The position numbers and the translations under genes were made by a program. A stretch of 50,225 nt of DNA from positions 1 through 50,225 of the forward strand of contig JAGBFX010000006.1 of NCBI GenBank assembly GCA_017936265.1, written 5' to 3'. Shown piece after piece: positions 41,361 to 50,225 of the stretch. The DNA comes from Bacteroidaceae bacterium. GTDB taxonomy: Bacteria; Bacteroidota; Bacteroidia; Bacteroidales; Bacteroidaceae. Within the stretch, counting starts at the first letter, position 1; every line of letters starts with the position of its first letter. The notes beneath the pieces were generated by a model that searched no databases, was not told the DNA's origin, and saw nothing but the letters and a program-made list of their open reading frames with translations.

Positions 41361-43069
41361 TTGGAATAGTATTTGCGTTTCTTGATTTTCTTCTTCAATA
41401 TCTTTGTTGTATCGCCATGTTCACGTGCTTTCTCCCAATACTCCACCGCCCGGCTGATATCCCCGCACTTTGCGAAAATATCTCCGCAGTGATGATACTC
41501 GACAGCACCCATATCTGTGTTGAGCTGAATCATCTTCTCGGCATACGCCTTCGCTTCTTCATAGCGCTCGAGACAGAACAGTATCCATGCATACGTGTCT
41601 ATGTATATTGCATTGTCAGGCTCCATTTCCAGAGTCTTCGCACTCATCTCAAGAGCACGTTCAAGCTGTTTTCCCTCAAGGGAGAGGTAATAGGCATAGT
41701 TGTTGAGCACCGATATCTCAGACGGGTTATATACAAGAGCCGAGTCATAAACCTCCATGCACTTGTCCATCATCTCCAGTTCATGATAGGTATCGCCGAG
41801 GACCGAGAAGACCTTTGCCACAAGTTCAGGAGTGCACTCCTCGCTGCGGCGGGAGAGACCGAGCTCATAGATACCGGCACACTCCTGTTTCTTCCCGAGA
41901 AGATAAGATGCTATACCCTTATAGTAGTAGAGCTCGAGCATATCAGGGATATACAATATGGCATTATCACTACATCTTATGACCTCTTCATAATCATTGC
42001 GTTCAATGGCAAAGACTAGCATCTGAAGCAACGCTGAGCGATTCTCGGGCTCCAGTTCGAGGATTATCTCAAGCACAGGCATTATCGTATCGGGAGAAGC
42101 CTCACGATAGAGAAGATACTGCACATAGAGGTCGGCAATCTCGAGCCTGTCGAACGGCAGACGTAGCATATCCTCGAAGAAACTTTTCATGTATGTCGTA
42201 TCGTTCCTGTCCTTATAACGGGTATAATCGAGAAGCATTGATACACGCTGTTCGACCTCAAGTCTCTCATTCTTGAGAATAGACTCGACCGTCTCGCAGT
42301 ACAACGAATCCCTGTCACTCATCAGGTATATGTTGCTGAGTGATGTAAGAGAGTTCAGGTCGGTCGTATCCCTCTTGATATTAGCGACATAAATATCCTC
42401 GGCCTTGCCATAATCGCCGAAAAGCGAATAGATATCGCCAAGGAGCGAGCGATACTGCGAATTATCGGGGTTGTCATCTATCATCTGATGCACAGCGGCC
42501 AGCGCGCGAGTACTGTCCTGCATCATTACCAGCTGCTTTACCCTATGAAGGGAGATTATCTCGTTCTTGCCCTCGGCGACCTCAAGTTTGTCAAGAACCT
42601 CAAGAGCCTTCTCGGCCTGCCCAGACTCGCTGTAAAGCGTGTATAGCGACATATAGATATCGCTCTTGGACGTACTGTTCCCGAGCATCGACTCATAGAG
42701 GGCTATCGCAGAGTTCTTGTCGTTGACCCTGTTGTAATACTCGACAAGCGCCTCGCAATACTTCATGTTATGCGGCTCCTTGGAGACAATATCCTTGAGC
42801 ATTGCATGTGCGAGAGAGTCACGTCCAAGGAACTGATAGAATGCAGACAGGTCGTACATCACAGCCGAAGACTCCGGGGCTAGGATACGGCAATGTTCAA
42901 GCATATCGAAACTGGCATCGAGGCTGTCCTGTTCAAGCAATGAAATGGCATGCATATAATAATACTCTGCCGCACGCTTACGGGCGGAAGTATCTGCATG
43001 ATGCTGCGCTCCGGCCACGAAAGGCACAAGAAGCAACACTACTAATATGTAGAAAACACTGCGTTTCAT
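41357..43069 (-). CDS. Exported tetratricopeptide-repeat protein
   Basis: 570 aa with signal peptide (MKRSVFYILVVLLLVPFVAG). Multiple TPR units span about 30-560; well-formed ones near the C-terminus include YNPSEISVLNNYAYYLSLEG and EPDNAIYIDTYAWILFCLER. TPR proteins act as scaffolds for complexes. The gene order dut-TPR-DUF4292-EnvC-like peptidase is one I recognise from other Bacteroidetes, so a role in envelope or outer-membrane assembly is likely. No enzymatic motif. Confidence 0.9.
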   Translation of the reverse strand: MKRSVFYILVVLLLVPFVAGAQHHADTSARKRAAEYYYMHAISLLEQDSLDASFDMLEHCRILAPESSAVMYDLSAFYQFLGRDSLAHAMLKDIVSKEPHNMKYCEALVEYYNRVNDKNSAIALYESMLGNSTSKSDIYMSLYTLYSESGQAEKALEVLDKLEVAEGKNEIISLHRVKQLVMMQDSTRALAAVHQMIDDNPDNSQYRSLLGDIYSLFGDYGKAEDIYVANIKRDTTDLNSLTSLSNIYLMSDRDSLYCETVESILKNERLEVEQRVSMLLDYTRYKDRNDTTYMKSFFEDMLRLPFDRLEIADLYVQYLLYREASPDTIMPVLEIILELEPENRSALLQMLVFAIERNDYEEVIRCSDNAILYIPDMLELYYYKGIASYLLGKKQECAGIYELGLSRRSEECTPELVAKVFSVLGDTYHELEMMDKCMEVYDSALVYNPSEISVLNNYAYYLSLEGKQLERALEMSAKTLEMEPDNAIYIDTYAWILFCLERYEEAKAYAEKMIQLNTDMGAVEYHHCGDIFAKCGDISRAVEYWEKAREHGDTTKILKKKIKKRKYYSK

Positions 43070-43161
43070 CTTTTCCGGAATTTTATTTCTTCGGATGCAG
43101 CATGAAGGCCACGATTTACATGTTCTGCGTATGGTTTAGCACACAAAGCGGCATAATAACG

Positions 43162-43593
43162 CTACACACCCGTGTGACCGAAACCGCCTGCGCCACGTTC
43201 GGTATCTGCAAGCACCTCGACCTCGCACCACTCGACCTGTTCATGACGCGCAATGACCATCTGCGCAATGCGCTCGCCATCTGCAATAACGAAAGGCTCG
43301 CTTGAGAGGTTCACAAGAATCACACACACCTCGCCACGATAATCGGCATCGATTGTACCGGGCGAATTAAGCACAGTGATGCCCTTCTTTATCGCAAGAC
43401 CGCTACGTGGCCTTACCTGTGCCTCATAGCCTGCAGGAAGAGCCAGATAAAGCCCTGTGGGTACAAGTGTACGCTGCAGAGGCTGCAATTCAATGGGCTG
43501 GTCGAGATTGGCTCTGAGGTCCATTCCTGCCGAGAGGCATGTCGCATACGATGGCAACTGATGCTTCGACCTGTTAATTATCTCTACTTTCAT
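43162..43593 (-). CDS. dut: dUTP diphosphatase
   Basis: 143 aa, trimeric dUTPase length. All five motifs are present: AGMDLRA (I), [11 protein letters not shown] (II), [10 protein letters not shown] (III), GERIAQMVI (IV) and the C-terminal [10 protein letters not shown] (V) that closes over the active site. It hydrolyses dUTP to dUMP, keeping uracil out of DNA and supplying thymidylate synthesis. It heads the minus-strand block; the TPR gene follows after 92 bp. Confidence 0.97.
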   Translation of the reverse strand: MKVEIINRSKHQLPSYATCLSAGMDLRANLDQPIELQPLQRTLVPTGLYLALPAGYEAQVRPRSGLAIKKGITVLNSPGTIDADYRGEVCVILVNLSSEPFVIADGERIAQMVIARHEQVEWCEVEVLADTERGAGGFGHTGV

Positions 43594-43663
43594 GTCTGTA
43601 GTTTCTTAAATAAAGAACTCCGGGAGTGCATTAATGTTCCCGGAGACTTTGTTGTCATGTATC

Positions 43664-44662
43664 TTAGTTCTTTTCACTCGGGATATAAAAGACCTTGTTC
43701 GCGCCCGAAGTAAACCTTACCGCATCGGGATTCTCCTTGGCAAAGGACTCGATGTAACGCATTCTTTTGTCATCACGCATCTCATCCACCGCTATAAGCA
43801 GACCGGTCTCTTCCACATTGCCGAAATCATAGTTCACTGCCGTTCCGAATATCTTCATTGTAGGCGAAAGTCCCATATATGCATTTATCATCGGAGGTAT
43901 CGCTAGACCGAACTTATGGACCTCCTGCTTCAGTATACGGTAATCCTCGTTGAAACTATCCTTGCAGAAGATTGCAGCAAGTTTCTCCTCGGGTGTCTCT
44001 ATCTGCAAAGGTGTTACCGGATAGACAAGGCCATCGTTATCGGGGAAATGTTTCCTGAGGAAATAGAGTATCATGTCACGCGCCTCGGTAAGATATGAAG
44101 GATACATCGTAACCTTGCCGAAGAGGTACTTCACATCAGGGATCACTACCGCGAGAGCGCCCAAGCCATCCCAAAGGTTATCAAGAGCAAAAAGGCTCTT
44201 CGCTCCCATGCGTGTCGACTGATATTCGAGCGTCACGAATGCGCGGCCAAGCTCCACGGTATAAGGCAACACCTCGTTGAGGAACTTCTCCGAGAAACGG
44301 AACATGCCATGGGCTGTCGCCATACGGGGTTCACCGTTCTCATCGAACTGAACCTCTTTGCCCCAAAGATAGCGGTAACCACCGATAATATCGTTGCATT
44401 CGGGGTTCCACACAACAAGCTGCTTGTAGGGGACATCCATGGTATCGAACTCATCGATATCGAGTGACTTTCCGGTACCGCCGCCTGCCGCACGGAAAGC
44501 TATCTCGCGCAGACGACCAATCTCACGCATAACGTTAGGCGAATCGAATGCCGTTACGATATAAATCTCATTGTCACTCCTGTGTGTAAAACGAAGACGT
44601 TTGTCCTCGGTCAATTCCGCCTTTAGCAGTTCCTTGGGAACTGGAGCTATAATATCTTCCAT
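43664..44662 (-). CDS. glsB: GlsB-like N-acyltransferase (glycine lipid synthesis)
   Basis: 332 aa GNAT-type acyltransferase of the OlsB/hemolysin-like family: RLREIAFRAAGGGTGKSLDIDEFD (about 50-73) and VELGRAFVTLEYQ are diagnostic (written here only as family marks). In Bacteroides thetaiotaomicron, GlsB N-acylates glycine with a 3-hydroxy fatty acid and GlsA then O-acylates it, giving glycine lipids and the precursors of flavolipin. The upstream gene, 21 bp away on the same strand, encodes the PlsC-type partner, which strongly supports this assignment over ornithine lipid synthesis. The amino acid specificity itself cannot be read. Confidence 0.85.
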   Translation of the reverse strand: MEDIIAPVPKELLKAELTEDKRLRFTHRSDNEIYIVTAFDSPNVMREIGRLREIAFRAAGGGTGKSLDIDEFDTMDVPYKQLVVWNPECNDIIGGYRYLWGKEVQFDENGEPRMATAHGMFRFSEKFLNEVLPYTVELGRAFVTLEYQSTRMGAKSLFALDNLWDGLGALAVVIPDVKYLFGKVTMYPSYLTEARDMILYFLRKHFPDNDGLVYPVTPLQIETPEEKLAAIFCKDSFNEDYRILKQEVHKFGLAIPPMINAYMGLSPTMKIFGTAVNYDFGNVEETGLLIAVDEMRDDKRMRYIESFAKENPDAVRFTSGANKVFYIPSEKN

Positions 44663-44683
44663 ATGGTGTTTGTGTATCTGTTT

Positions 44684-45496
44684 TTATAACTTGTATACAA
44701 CCTCCTTGACATACTGTGCCCACTCGGTCGGGCTCTTTGTCCTGTCAAAGGTCTGCCAGGGAATCGGTTTACCTATTGTCACCTTGAATTTTTTGTCCCT
44801 GTTCTTGAACATCTCATCACTAAGGTAGAGCATTGCAATATTGAACTTTATTCCCAACATCTTGTTGATATTGGCAAGGCGGTAGAAGAACTTTGAGTTC
44901 TCGCCCTCGAAATGTATGGGTACAATGTCGCGCCTGGACTGTACGCTTTTTGTAATGAAGGTCTTTTTCCAGTCAATGTCACGGATGACTCCCTTCCTCT
45001 TTCGCGAACATAGACCCGCGGGGAACATCACAATGTGGTTGTCGCTATCGAAAGCTGCATTTACCTGCTGCGGGAAATTGCGTGCCTGTTTGCCAGTCTT
45101 GTTTATAGGAACCCAGAACTCTGCAAGATGAGGGATATTCATCAACAGGTCATTTACCAGGAACTTTATCTTGCCCCTATAGTGTGGACCGAGGATGTAT
45201 GCCAGGCCTAGACCGTCCTGGGCACCGAGAGGATGATTGCTCACAAAGGTACACAGCCCGTCTTTAGGCAGGTTCTCAAGACCCGAGATGTCAAAAGAGT
45301 TGTTGAAATAGTCCATGAAGGCATTGACAAAGTCTATGCCGCGCTTGTCATGATTGTTCCTGAGAAACTCGTTTACCTCTTCCTGATGCACAATCTTCTT
45401 CAGATAAGAGACAAGGAAACGGGGCACGTAGCGCGCTTTCTTGCCGGCCTTAGCAGCCAGAATCTTATCTATATCTATTTGCAGGTTTTCAGTCAT
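44684..45496 (-). CDS. glsA: GlsA-like O-acyltransferase (PlsC family)
   Basis: 270 aa 1-acylglycerol-phosphate-acyltransferase fold. Motif I SNHPLGAQDG at about 89-98 has the catalytic H(x4-5)D arrangement; motif III FPAGLCSRKRKG at about 159-170; IPIHF-like VPIHFEGENS. It is the predicted second enzyme of glycine-lipid formation, adding the O-linked acyl chain to N-acyl-glycine at the inner membrane. It is first gene of the glsA-glsB unit and has a promoter box at 45526-45533. It lies downstream of rpoC, from which a strong terminator separates it. Confidence 0.85.
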   Translation of the reverse strand: MTENLQIDIDKILAAKAGKKARYVPRFLVSYLKKIVHQEEVNEFLRNNHDKRGIDFVNAFMDYFNNSFDISGLENLPKDGLCTFVSNHPLGAQDGLGLAYILGPHYRGKIKFLVNDLLMNIPHLAEFWVPINKTGKQARNFPQQVNAAFDSDNHIVMFPAGLCSRKRKGVIRDIDWKKTFITKSVQSRRDIVPIHFEGENSKFFYRLANINKMLGIKFNIAMLYLSDEMFKNRDKKFKVTIGKPIPWQTFDRTKSPTEWAQYVKEVVYKL

Positions 45497-45525
45497 GCGC
45501 TATTATCCAATATATGTATTTGACG

Positions 45526-45533
45526 CAAAATTA
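45526..45533 (-). promoter_or_regulatory. -7 box TAATTTTG of glsA-glsB
   Basis: Minus-strand match to TAnnTTTG, 29 nt before the glsA ATG. A CTTG lies 20 nt upstream, the usual -33 distance. Confidence 0.6.
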
Positions 45534-45575
45534 AATTTAAAATATTACAAAAACAAGATATTTTTTAATAATGTA

Positions 45576-45609
45576 GAAAGAGGGGCATGCAAACGCATGC
45601 CCCTCTTTC
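45576..45609. terminator. Terminator of the rpoBC operon
   Basis: Perfect 15 bp stem GAAAGAGGGGCATGC / GCATGCCCCTCTTTC with a 4 nt loop. It lies 22 nt beyond the rpoC stop on the minus strand and is followed there by an AT-rich run (TTATTAAAAAATATC). Confidence 0.85.
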
Positions 45610-45631
45610 CTATTTTTATTTTCAGAGCCGA

Positions 45632-48600
45632 TTACTCTACGACATCATCAGAGAAGTCAAGAACAACCTTCTTGTTAGCCTGAATACGCTCATAGTCCTC
45701 TTTAGAACCTACTATAATCTTGCTGAAGTCACGCTGACCTGTTCCGGCAGGGATGAGGTGACCGCAGATTACGTTCTCCTTCATACCGAGCAGATAGTCG
45801 CTCTTCATATTGATGGCAGCCTCATTGAGCACCTTTGTGGTCTCCTGGAACGATGCAGCCGACATGAAGCTCTGTGTCTGCAATGCAGCACGTGTGATAC
45901 CCTGCAGAATCTGTGTTGATGTAGCAGGCTGTGCATCACGTGCCTCTACCTGCTTGAGGTCACGACGCTTGAGCATACTGTTCTCATCGCGCAGTTTGCG
46001 TGCTGTGATAATCTGACCCGGCTTGAGGTTCTCGGAATCTCCGGCATCGACAACCACCTTCTTGCCCCAGATGCGGTCGTTCTCCTCCTGGAACTGGAGT
46101 TTGTCGACAATCTGCTGCTCGAGGAAGCGTGTATCGCCCGGCTCGTTGATCTGTACCTTACGCATCATCTGTCGTACGATAATCTCGAAGTGCTTGTCAT
46201 TGATCTTCACACCCTGTGAACGGTAGACATCCTGTGCCTCGTTGACGATGTACTCCTGTACAGCGGTAGGTCCCTTGATAGCAAGGATATCCGATGGAGT
46301 AACGGCACCGTCAGAAAGCGGAGTACCGGCACGTACGTAGTCACCATCCTGAACAAGAATCTGCTTAGAGAGAGCAACAAGGTACTTCTTCACGTCGCCT
46401 ACCTTCGATGTCACGATAATCTCGCGGTTACCACGTTTTACCTTACCCATTGTAATCTCACCGTCGATTTCCGAAACGACTGCAGGGTTAGACGGGTTAC
46501 GTGCCTCGAAGAGCTCTGTTACACGTGGGAGACCACCGGTAATATCACCGGCACTACCGAATACGCGAGGAATCTTCACGATTACATCACCGGCCTTGAG
46601 TACATCGCCATCCTCGACTACCACGTGACCACCTACAGGGAGGTTGTAGTTGTGGAGCGAGTTGCCGTTCTCATCGTTGATGTGTACGGTAGGAATCTTG
46701 TTCTTGTCCTTAGACTCGATGATGACTATCTCATGCAGACCAGTACTCTCATCGGTCTCGACCTTATATGTGATATTCTCTATTACAGACTCGAACTCAA
46801 CCTTACCGGCAACTTCAGTAACGATAACTGCGTTGAACGGGTCCCAAGAAGCGATTACCTTGCCCTTCTCGACAAGTTCATCCTCGCCTGCATAAAGTTT
46901 AGAGCCATAAGGTATGTTGTGTGAAGAGAGGACGATACCTGTATTCACGTCGACGAAACGTACCTCACTCAGACGGCTTACTACAATCTTCACAGGTGTG
47001 CCATCCGGCTCTACAGTATCGACTGTACGCAACTCCTCGAACTTGAGTCGTGAAGCATGCTTTGCACGGATTGTAGCATCTGCTGCAATATTGGCAGCGG
47101 TACCACCGGCGTGGAAGGTACGGAGCGTAAGCTGTGTACCAGGCTCACCGATAGACTGTGCGGCGATTACACCTACAGCCTCGCCCTTCTCTACCATGCG
47201 GCTTGTTGCAAGGTTGCGTCCGTAACACTTGGCGCAGACACCATGCTTAGACTCACATGTAAGAACCGAACGGATCTCGACGCTCTCGATAGGAGACTTC
47301 TCAATCTCATCGGCAATTGTCTCTGTGATGAGCTCGCCCGATGCGACAAGTATCTTTCCTGTTGTAGGATGTACCACATCGTGTACCGATACACGGCCCA
47401 TGATGCGCTCGCCCAAGGTAGCTACAACCTCATCTCCGTTCTTGAGTGCTGTACATACAAGACCGCGCAGTGTACCGCAATCATCCTCATTGATGATGAC
47501 ATCGTGTGAAACGTCAACAAGACGACGTGTCAGGTAACCGGCATCGGCTGTCTTCAACGCGGTATCGGCAAGACCCTTACGCGCACCGTGAGAAGAGATA
47601 AAGTACTCAAGCACCGAAAGACCCTCCTTAAAGTTAGAGAGAATAGGGTTCTCGATAATCTGTGCACCCTCTGAACCTGCCTTCTGAGGCTTGGCCATAA
47701 GACCACGCATACCAGAGAGCTGACGAATCTGGTCCTTAGAACCACGGGCACCTGAATCGAGCATCATGTATACTGAGTTGAAGCCCTGGTCATCGGCAGA
47801 AATTGTCTTCATGAGCACATTCGCAAGGTCGGCATTGACGTGTGTCCACTCATCGACAACCTTGTTGTAACGCTCCTTGTCGGTAATGAGACCGAGGTTA
47901 TACTCAGCAAGGATCTCCTCGACCTTCTCGTTACCCTTGCGAACGAGTTCTTCCTTCTCCTTCGGAATGATGACATCATCGAGGTTGAATGAAAGACCGC
48001 CGCGGAACGCCATATAGTAACCGAGATTCTTGATACCGTCGAGGAACTCTGCCGAACGGGCAACACCTACGCGCTTGATGACCTCGGTAATGATGTCACG
48101 GAGTGACTTCTTTGATATTATTGTATTGATGAAGCCCATCTCGCGTGGAACAATCTGGTTAACGATGATACGTCCTACAGATGTCTCACGGAGTACCTGG
48201 ATATACTCGCCGTTCTCGTCGCGGTCCTCTACCATGACCTTGACAGGAGCATGAACCTCTACGCGGCCCTGGTTGTAGGCAATCATAGCCTCCTCGGGAC
48301 CATAGAATGTCATACCTGAACCCTTGGCACCCTCGCGCAACTTGGTTATGTAGTAGAGACCAAGTACCATATCCTGTGAAGGAACGGTAATAGGCGCACC
48401 GTTTGACGGGTTCAGAATATTGTGTGACTGGAGCATCAACATCTGTGCCTCCAGAATAGCCTCGTTGCTGAGCGGCAAGTGAACAGCCATCTGGTCACCG
48501 TCGAAGTCGGCGTTGAACGCTGTACATGCAAGCGGGTGGAGCTGGATTGCCTTACCCTCAATCATCTTGGGCTGGAATGCCTGGATACCGAGACGGTGAA

Positions 48601-49981
48601 GTGTCGGCGCACGGTTCAAGAGAACCGGGTGACCCTTCATCACATGCTCGAGGATATCCCAGATAATAGGCTCGCGGCGGTCAACAATCTTCTTCGCTGA
48701 CTTTACAGTCTTCACGATACCGCGCTCTATGAGCTTGCGGATGATGAATGGCTTGTAAAGCTCGGCTGCCATAAGCTTGGGCAGACCGCACTCGCCCATC
48801 TTGAGCTCAGGACCTACAACGATTACGGAACGTGCTGAATAGTCGACGCGCTTACCCAGAAGGTTCTGACGGAAACGGCCCTGCTTACCCTTAAGGCTGT
48901 CTGAAAGAGACTTCAGAGGACGGTTGGCATCAGACTTCAAGGCGCTTGCCTTACGTGAGTTGTCGAACAATGAGTCGACAGCCTCCTGCAGCATACGCTT
49001 CTCGTTACGCAGAATCACCTCAGGAGCCTTAATCTCAATGAGTTTCTTCAAGCGGTTGTTACGTATGATTACACGACGGTAGAGGTCGTTGAGGTCTGAA
49101 GTCGCGAAACGGCCACCATCCAGCGGAACCAACGGACGCAATTCCGGCGGTGTCACAGGAATCACATTCATAATCATCCACTCGGGACGGTTGTTGCCGT
49201 TTGATGCAGCCATTGAAGAACGGAATGACTCCACCACCTGAAGGCGCTTGAGAGCCTCGTTCTTGCGCTGCTGTGACATGTCAGTGTTCGCGCGGTTACG
49301 GAGCTCGTAAGAGAGCGAGTCAAGGTCAATGCGTGCAAGAAGGTCCTGAATAGCCTCGGCACCCATCTTTGCAATGAACTTGTTGGGGTCGCTGTCATCG
49401 AGATACTCGTTACCCTGAGGAAGGTTATCCATGATTGTGATGTACTCATCCTCGGTGAGCAGCTGCATTGTGTCAACACCGTCAAGAACATTCTCCTTAC
49501 CGGGGATGTCCTGACGCTGTGCGTCATCCTTGCGGGCCATTACACCCGGCTGGATAACGATATATTTCTCGTAATAGATTACTGCATCGAGCATCTTTGT
49601 GGGAAGACCGAGCAGATAACCTATCTTGTTAGGCAATGAACGGAAGTACCAGATGTGGGCAACGGGAACGACAAGCTGGATGTGACCCATGCGCTCACGA
49701 CGTACCTTCTTCTCTGTGACCATGACGCCGCATCGGTCGCAGACAATACCTTTATAACGGATGCGCTTGTACTTTCCGCAATGGCACTCATAATCCTTTA
49801 CCGGACCGAAAATACGCTCGCAGAACAATCCGTCACGCTCGGGCTTATATGTACGGTAGTTGATTGTCTCCGGTTTCAACACCTCTCCACATGAATTACC
49901 CAGAATCTCCTGCGGTGAAGCAAGACCGATGGTAATCTTCGAGAAATTATTCTTTGTCTTAGTTTCTTTTCTAAAAGCCAT
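45632..49981 (-). CDS. rpoC: RNA polymerase subunit beta'
   Basis: 1449 aa, typical for Bacteroidetes. First zinc site in CHCGKY...CDRCG (about 68-86); active-site [12 protein letters not shown] at about 487-498, whose three Asp residues hold the catalytic Mg2+; second zinc site [15 protein letters not shown] near 915; trigger-loop region [18 protein letters not shown] near 950. A lineage-specific insertion after the trigger loop is visible (about 985-1190). With beta, alpha and omega it forms core RNA polymerase. It starts 30 bp after rpoB on the same strand and ends at a strong terminator, so it is the last gene of the operon. Confidence 0.99.
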   Translation of the reverse strand: MAFRKETKTKNNFSKITIGLASPQEILGNSCGEVLKPETINYRTYKPERDGLFCERIFGPVKDYECHCGKYKRIRYKGIVCDRCGVMVTEKKVRRERMGHIQLVVPVAHIWYFRSLPNKIGYLLGLPTKMLDAVIYYEKYIVIQPGVMARKDDAQRQDIPGKENVLDGVDTMQLLTEDEYITIMDNLPQGNEYLDDSDPNKFIAKMGAEAIQDLLARIDLDSLSYELRNRANTDMSQQRKNEALKRLQVVESFRSSMAASNGNNRPEWMIMNVIPVTPPELRPLVPLDGGRFATSDLNDLYRRVIIRNNRLKKLIEIKAPEVILRNEKRMLQEAVDSLFDNSRKASALKSDANRPLKSLSDSLKGKQGRFRQNLLGKRVDYSARSVIVVGPELKMGECGLPKLMAAELYKPFIIRKLIERGIVKTVKSAKKIVDRREPIIWDILEHVMKGHPVLLNRAPTLHRLGIQAFQPKMIEGKAIQLHPLACTAFNADFDGDQMAVHLPLSNEAILEAQMLMLQSHNILNPSNGAPITVPSQDMVLGLYYITKLREGAKGSGMTFYGPEEAMIAYNQGRVEVHAPVKVMVEDRDENGEYIQVLRETSVGRIIVNQIVPREMGFINTIISKKSLRDIITEVIKRVGVARSAEFLDGIKNLGYYMAFRGGLSFNLDDVIIPKEKEELVRKGNEKVEEILAEYNLGLITDKERYNKVVDEWTHVNADLANVLMKTISADDQGFNSVYMMLDSGARGSKDQIRQLSGMRGLMAKPQKAGSEGAQIIENPILSNFKEGLSVLEYFISSHGARKGLADTALKTADAGYLTRRLVDVSHDVIINEDDCGTLRGLVCTALKNGDEVVATLGERIMGRVSVHDVVHPTTGKILVASGELITETIADEIEKSPIESVEIRSVLTCESKHGVCAKCYGRNLATSRMVEKGEAVGVIAAQSIGEPGTQLTLRTFHAGGTAANIAADATIRAKHASRLKFEELRTVDTVEPDGTPVKIVVSRLSEVRFVDVNTGIVLSSHNIPYGSKLYAGEDELVEKGKVIASWDPFNAVIVTEVAGKVEFESVIENITYKVETDESTGLHEIVIIESKDKNKIPTVHINDENGNSLHNYNLPVGGHVVVEDGDVLKAGDVIVKIPRVFGSAGDITGGLPRVTELFEARNPSNPAVVSEIDGEITMGKVKRGNREIIVTSKVGDVKKYLVALSKQILVQDGDYVRAGTPLSDGAVTPSDILAIKGPTAVQEYIVNEAQDVYRSQGVKINDKHFEIIVRQMMRKVQINEPGDTRFLEQQIVDKLQFQEENDRIWGKKVVVDAGDSENLKPGQIITARKLRDENSMLKRRDLKQVEARDAQPATSTQILQGITRAALQTQSFMSAASFQETTKVLNEAAINMKSDYLLGMKENVICGHLIPAGTGQRDFSKIIVGSKEDYERIQANKKVVLDFSDDVVE

Positions 49982-50011
49982 AGTTGTATTTTGACAAACG
50001 TGATGGATTAA

Positions 50012-50225
<214 letters not shown>

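Overview
The window looks like a chromosomal segment of a gut- or rumen-type Bacteroidales bacterium (Prevotella/Bacteroides-like). The reasons are: promoter boxes of the form TAnnTTTG; large secreted proteins ending in a type IX secretion (T9SS)-like sorting tail (YDLxGRx...GxYIVxGKKVLVK); a BspA-like leucine-rich-repeat protein; GH92 alpha-mannosidase; the arg cluster argR-GNAT-argG-argC-argD; the glycine-lipid acyltransferase pair glsA/glsB; and an rpoB-rpoC pair with Bacteroidetes-like sequence. No rRNA, tRNA, CRISPR array or transposase gene was seen.

Layout. 1-16.6 kb is an accessory, repeat-saturated zone. It holds three 'cassettes', each a large secreted surface protein with the T9SS-like tail followed by a linker and a tiny 51-56 aa peptide starting MKKxYxSP and ending in a Trp-rich tail (A: 942-3438 +; B: 12815-9440 -; C: 12828-15721 +). 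Cassette A lies between inverted copies of a ~270 bp structured repeat. Cassettes B and C are head-to-head, flanked by a large inverted repeat, and fused at their 5' ends so that neither keeps a normal start or promoter. Between A and B lie manA and two AAA/DUF4143 ATPase genes, each preceded by repeats with a 32-33 bp period. 16.6-30 kb mixes housekeeping genes (COG2509-type FAD oxidoreductase, radA, CPBP protease, menA, an unknown protein, thrA) with a secreted GH92 mannosidase and a secreted PI-specific phospholipase C. Intergenic repeats still occur throughout this part. 30.5-50.2 kb is compact and almost free of the repeats: a secreted unknown protein, lpdA, inositol-phosphate synthase, the arginine cluster, an EnvC-like/DUF4292/TPR/dut block, glsA-glsB, rpoC and the 3' end of rpoB.

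How the genes work together. The arg genes form a regulon with ARG-box-like operators next to the argR and argG promoters. menA and the CPBP protease overlap by 4 bp, as do the TPR and DUF4292 genes, indicating co-transcription. GH92 and PI-PLC are neighbours, both exported, and could act together on mannose- and inositol-containing glycoconjugates such as GPI anchors. Inositol-phosphate synthase and glsA/glsB point to Bacteroidetes-specific lipids.

Most unusual: the mosaic surface-protein/tiny-peptide cassettes. Coding ends, linkers and peptides are shared in different combinations between copies, which suggests recombinational shuffling. The tiny peptides have conserved ends and a variable middle, and I know of no assigned function. 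The intergenic DNA carries several interleaved families of hairpin-forming repeats, one with compensatory base changes in its stem.
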